From JAZNLR01 sp045579195 (GTDB taxonomy: Bacteria > Bacillota > Clostridia > Christensenellales > CAMQZB01), in NCBI GenBank assembly GCA_045579195.1, contig JAZNLR010000079.1:1-7163 (forward strand): a DNA stretch of 7,163 nt, read 5' to 3'. Shown piece after piece: positions 5,314 to 7,163 of the stretch; the stretch's first letter is position 1; every line of letters begins with the position of its first letter. The notes beneath the pieces were generated by a model. The model was not told where the DNA came from. It searched no databases and saw only the letters and a program-made list of their open reading frames with translations. The translations under genes and the position numbers were made by a program.

Positions 5314-5760
5314 TTAAAGTCCGATGAAAAAGTACACAAGCCCAACAATGACAGATGCCGAAATTCCGTAAACAATGATCGGTCCTGCAATGATGAGCAT
5401 TTTTGCTGCCAACCCATAAACCATGCCCTCGGTCTTAAACTCAAGCGCCGGCGAAACAACGGAATTGGCAAATCCTGTGATCGGAACCATCGAGCCTGCA
5501 CCTGCAACCGCACCAATGCGATCGTAAATTCCAATTCCGGTCAGTGTTGTTCCAAAGAAGATCAAAATGCACGAAACCCACGCGGCACATTCATCCTGCG
5601 ATAGAGCCGGAAAGATGCCTTCAAGCACCATTCTCAAAACCTGCCCAAAACAGCAGATGAACCCACCGACAACAAACGCCAGAATCAGCGTTTTTGCGTG
5701 TCTTGATTTCGGTGCATTTTTTGAGACAAACTCCTCATAATTCTCCCGTGTGATCTTCAT
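5314..5760 (-). CDS. spoVAC: Stage V sporulation protein AC (SpoVAC), DPA channel subunit
   Basis: A 148-residue membrane protein with a polar start of about 22 residues (MKITRENYEEFVSKNAPKSR) followed by about four membrane segments near 24-46, 60-80, 84-106 and 116-146. Motifs are FVVGGFICCFGQ at 29-40, LTGIGIYDRIG at 73-83 and GAGSMVPITGFANSVVSPALEFKTEG at 87-112. B. subtilis SpoVAC has been reported to act as a mechanosensitive channel through which dipicolinic acid leaves the spore. Its ATG overlaps the stop of a 32-codon mini-ORF (ATGA), and a purine-rich GAGGAGAAGAGGGAAGG run serves as ribosome binding site. It is the first recognisable gene of the spoVA operon. Confidence 0.96.
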   Translation of the reverse strand: MKITRENYEEFVSKNAPKSRHAKTLILAFVVGGFICCFGQVLRMVLEGIFPALSQDECAAWVSCILIFFGTTLTGIGIYDRIGAVAGAGSMVPITGFANSVVSPALEFKTEGMVYGLAAKMLIIAGPIIVYGISASVIVGLVYFFIGL

Positions 5761-5855
5761 CGCCCTTCCCTCTTCTCCTCTTTCATAATTGGATTCCGAA
5801 ATTCCCGTTCCCCAACGTTTCGCATTGTTTCATCAAACTGCTCTTTTCGTTTCAT
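5757..5855 (-). CDS. 32-residue polar mini-ORF translationally coupled to spoVAC
   Basis: A 32-codon frame beginning MKRKEQFDETMRNVGEREFR and ending KEEKREGR, with its TGA overlapping the spoVAC ATG as ATGA. The start is preceded by GGAAGTGA, which matches the anti-Shine-Dalgarno complement GGAGGTGA at seven of eight bases, with four bases before the ATG. The peptide is very rich in charged residues (about half Lys, Arg, Glu or Asp), without hydrophobic segment or cysteine, so it would be soluble. I do not recognise it. It could be a real small forespore protein or a leader whose translation couples to spoVAC. Part of the charge comes from the purine-rich ribosome binding region of spoVAC, so the tail composition is not evidence of function by itself. 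Confidence 0.5.
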   Translation of the reverse strand: MKRKEQFDETMRNVGEREFRNPIMKEEKREGR

Positions 5856-5881
5856 AACGTCACTTCCATTCGTTTTGAGCT

Positions 5882-5910
5882 TACTTTTTGCAATCAAAAG
5901 AAAAATATGC
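5882..5910 (-). promoter_or_regulatory. Candidate forespore (sigma-F/sigma-G type) promoter of the spoVA operon
   Basis: On the minus strand GCATA (5910-5906) fits the sigma-F/G -35 pattern GYATA. After 14 bases comes GCAAAAAGTA (5891-5882), which matches the sigma-F -10 pattern GGNRANANTR except at the second base; after 17 bases, AAAAGTA (5888-5882) matches the sigma-G pattern CANNNTA except at the first. It lies directly after the terminators of the upstream gene and about 27 bases before the mini-ORF. No sigma-A type promoter was noticed here. SpoVA operons are known sigma-G targets in Bacillus. Confidence 0.42.
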
Positions 5911-5913
5911 AAA

Positions 5914-5939
5914 AAGGCGAACAAAAAATCGTCCGCCTT
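5914..5939 (-). terminator. Second, weaker terminator hairpin after the surface protein gene
   Basis: AAGGCGGAC pairs with GTTCGCCTT over nine positions with one G-U pair and an 8-base T-rich loop; TTTTT-like sequence follows. It is about 10 bases beyond the first terminator, so it may catch read-through before the sporulation operon. Confidence 0.65.
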
Positions 5940-5948
5940 CTTCTAAAT

Positions 5949-5981
5949 AAAAAAGGGAAGGTTTTCACCTTCCCTTTTTTT
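5949..5981 (-). terminator. Main intrinsic terminator of the surface protein gene
   Basis: A 14-bp perfect stem with a 4-base loop, made of AAGGGAAGGT pairing with ACCTTCCCTT and extended on both sides by A-T pairs, followed by TTTTTTATTT. It is symmetrical enough to work in both directions. It lies 36 bases after the stop codon of the surface protein gene. Confidence 0.88.
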
Positions 5982-5985
5982 GGGA

Positions 5986-6015
5986 AACCTTATTCAGGTT
6001 ATTGTTCTTTGAACA
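5986..6015 (-). repeat. Two short inverted repeats just after the surface protein stop codon
   Basis: TGTTC-AAA-GAACA (6015-6003) and AACCT-GAATA-AGGTT (6000-5986), each a perfect 5-bp stem, stand in a row between the stop codon and the main terminator. Each alone is weak and could be chance; together with the two terminators they make four successive hairpins in about 100 bases. Confidence 0.35.
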
Positions 6016-6017
6016 GC

Positions 6018-7163
6018 TTACTTCAACGTGATGGTCACGGTCTCAGTTCTGTCAGTTCCGGTGTATCCGGTCTTATCCTCTACAGCGTAGGTGATGGTGA
6101 CGGATGCGGAAGTGATCGTGGTGAGATCAGTTGCCGTGAAGATCGGGTTGAGCGTCAAGGTCTTGGAAGCCTCGTCGAAGACGAAGAGGTTTTCAGCCTT
6201 CAAACCAGCGGTTACGCTAGCCTCGGTGAAGGAACCAACAACAGTCGGAACTACCGTGAACTTAACAGCTTCGTCAGCGTTCTTCGGATATACAGCCGTG
6301 GTCAACGTTACAGCAGTCGGGGTCGTTCCGCCGATTCCGGAGATACCAATGATATCGCTGGAAGCGGTCATTTCGATCAACTGAACAGGTACGAAGACGT
6401 CAACAGAAACGTTGGTGGTGTAAACTGCGAAGTTGTCATCATCCGGCAGGAACTTAACTGCGAGGTTCTGCGTTCCCTTGTTTTCGAAGGAAGCATTTTC
6501 GTCAGCGAATTCCCACGTTCCGGTGATAACTTCTGCGCCGAAGGTCATGGTCGTCTGACCAGCCTTGATAACGATGCCGTCAGCAACGGACTGACCAACG
6601 TAGAGAACGTTGTCGTCGAGAACCGGCGTTGCAGCGTCGAGGATACCCTTCTGAACTTCGATAACAACGATGTTGGAATCAACCTTGTTGTCAGCGTCGT
6701 CAATGTTCGTTCCGGTTGCATATACGTAGTAGAAGCCAGCCAACTTCTCAGTCGGGATGAACTTGAACTCGTTGGTTACGTTGGTGTTGATGCCAGCAAC
6801 GTTTGCATCTGCATCTGCCTTAAGATTAGCAACAGCATCAGCGTTGGTCAAATCAACCTTCGTCTCGGAGAACTTAACGATCCAGGTGTAGGTGTTCTTC
6901 GGATCGGTGTTAGCGTTCATGGTTGCGCCGAAGGTTACCTGATCCTGACGAGCAGTGTCAAGTGCCTGAACAGCGTCACCAGCGGTAACAGCGATTTCAA
7001 CCTTCTGAACGGTGTCAGCGGTTACGGTTACAACAACATTACCATTGAGGATGGTTGCGCCAACCTTAGCGGTGATGGTGTAGGTTCCGATCTCGGTCGG
7101 GGTGAACGCATAGGTCAAACCAGTAACGCCGGTGGAAACGTTGTTAACGTACCAGGTAACGAC
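6018..7163 (-). CDS. C-terminal part of a large Ig-like-repeat surface or secreted protein (5' end outside window)
   Basis: The frame is open to the right edge and gives 381 residues ending TETVTITLK. A TTG at 7118 is an internal Leu codon, not a start; the codons before it continue the same domain (VVTWYVNN). Four beta-sandwich modules can be seen in the fragment: about 1-50 (TWYVNN...FTPTEIGTYTITAKV), 51-172 (TYTWIVKFSE...VYATG...IVVIEVQ), 173-260 (VLYVGQS...GTWEFAD...GTQNLAVKFLPDDDNF) and 261-381 (AVTLTTAVYPKNADEAVKFTV). They resemble bacterial Ig-like (Big) and related modules of extracellular proteins. The fragment has no Cys or His, only two Arg, and many Thr, Val, Ala, Asn and Asp, as expected outside the cell. 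There is no LPXTG motif or C-terminal membrane anchor, so any signal peptide or S-layer-homology domain must lie upstream. Codons are strongly biased (GTT, ACC, AAC, AAG, GCT), unlike the neighbouring spo genes, which suggests very high expression. An S-layer or major exoprotein is possible, not shown. Confidence 0.85.
   Translation of the reverse strand, partial: VVTWYVNNVSTGVTGLTYAFTPTEIGTYTITAKVGATILNGNVVVTVTADTVQKVEIAVTAGDAVQALDTARQDQVTFGATMNANTDPKNTYTWIVKFSETKVDLTNADAVANLKADADANVAGINTNVTNEFKFIPTEKLAGFYYVYATGTNIDDADNKVDSNIVVIEVQKGILDAATPVLDDNVLYVGQSVADGIVIKAGQTTMTFGAEVITGTWEFADENASFENKGTQNLAVKFLPDDDNFAVYTTNVSVDVFVPVQLIEMTASSDIIGISGIGGTTPTAVTLTTAVYPKNADEAVKFTVVPTVVGSFTEASVTAGLKAENLFVFDEASKTLTLNPIFTATDLTTITSASVTITYAVEDKTGYTGTDRTETVTITLK

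Overview
This window looks like ordinary chromosome from an endospore-forming, low-to-mid GC Firmicute, most likely a clostridial-type anaerobe. The evidence is a spoVAC-spoVAD-spoVAE operon (the dipicolinic acid channel found only in spore formers), an Rrf2/NifS/IscU iron-sulfur operon of the Gram-positive type, and a ferredoxin-domain aldo/keto reductase typical of anaerobes. Every gene I can support is on the minus strand, so transcription runs from high to low coordinates. No rRNA, tRNA, CRISPR array, insertion sequence or phage gene was seen.

Layout in the direction of transcription. (1) 7163-6018: the C-terminal part of a large, Cys-free, Ig-like-repeat surface or secreted protein with strongly biased codon use, open at the window edge. 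It is followed by four closely spaced inverted repeats, of which at least one (5949-5981) is a convincing terminator. (2) 5910-3859: a sporulation operon with a candidate forespore (sigma-F/G-like) promoter, a 32-codon polar mini-ORF overlapping the next start by ATGA, then spoVAC, spoVAD and spoVAE, closed by a strong terminator. (3) 3826-1518: the iron-sulfur operon. A near-consensus sigma-A promoter with a perfect 12-bp palindrome on its start site drives an IscR-like Rrf2 regulator, the NifS/IscS cysteine desulfurase, the IscU scaffold, and a 45-residue glycine-zipper membrane protein too short for routine gene calling. A strong terminator ends it. (4) 1497-1: an aldo/keto reductase with two C-terminal 4Fe-4S clusters, then ruvX (YqgF), then the first eight codons of a further gene, probably the DUF1292 family member that usually follows ruvX.

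Functional links. NifS takes sulfur from cysteine and passes it to IscU, where clusters are built; the regulator, which has its own cluster-type cysteines, probably senses cluster supply and represses its own promoter. The ferredoxin-type reductase next door needs two clusters and would be a client of this system. The gene order recalls the common Firmicute neighbourhood cymR/iscR-nifS-(iscU)-mnmA...alaS-ireB-ruvX-DUF1292, but mnmA, alaS and ireB are absent here and the mini membrane protein plus the reductase sit in their place.

I did not find a clear previously undescribed system. The best leads are the apparently leaderless promoter of the reductase gene with a dyad around its -35 box, the palindromic operator of the Rrf2 gene, the small Cys-containing membrane protein inside the iron-sulfur operon, the coupled mini-ORF ahead of spoVAC, and the multi-hairpin 3' end of the surface-protein gene.
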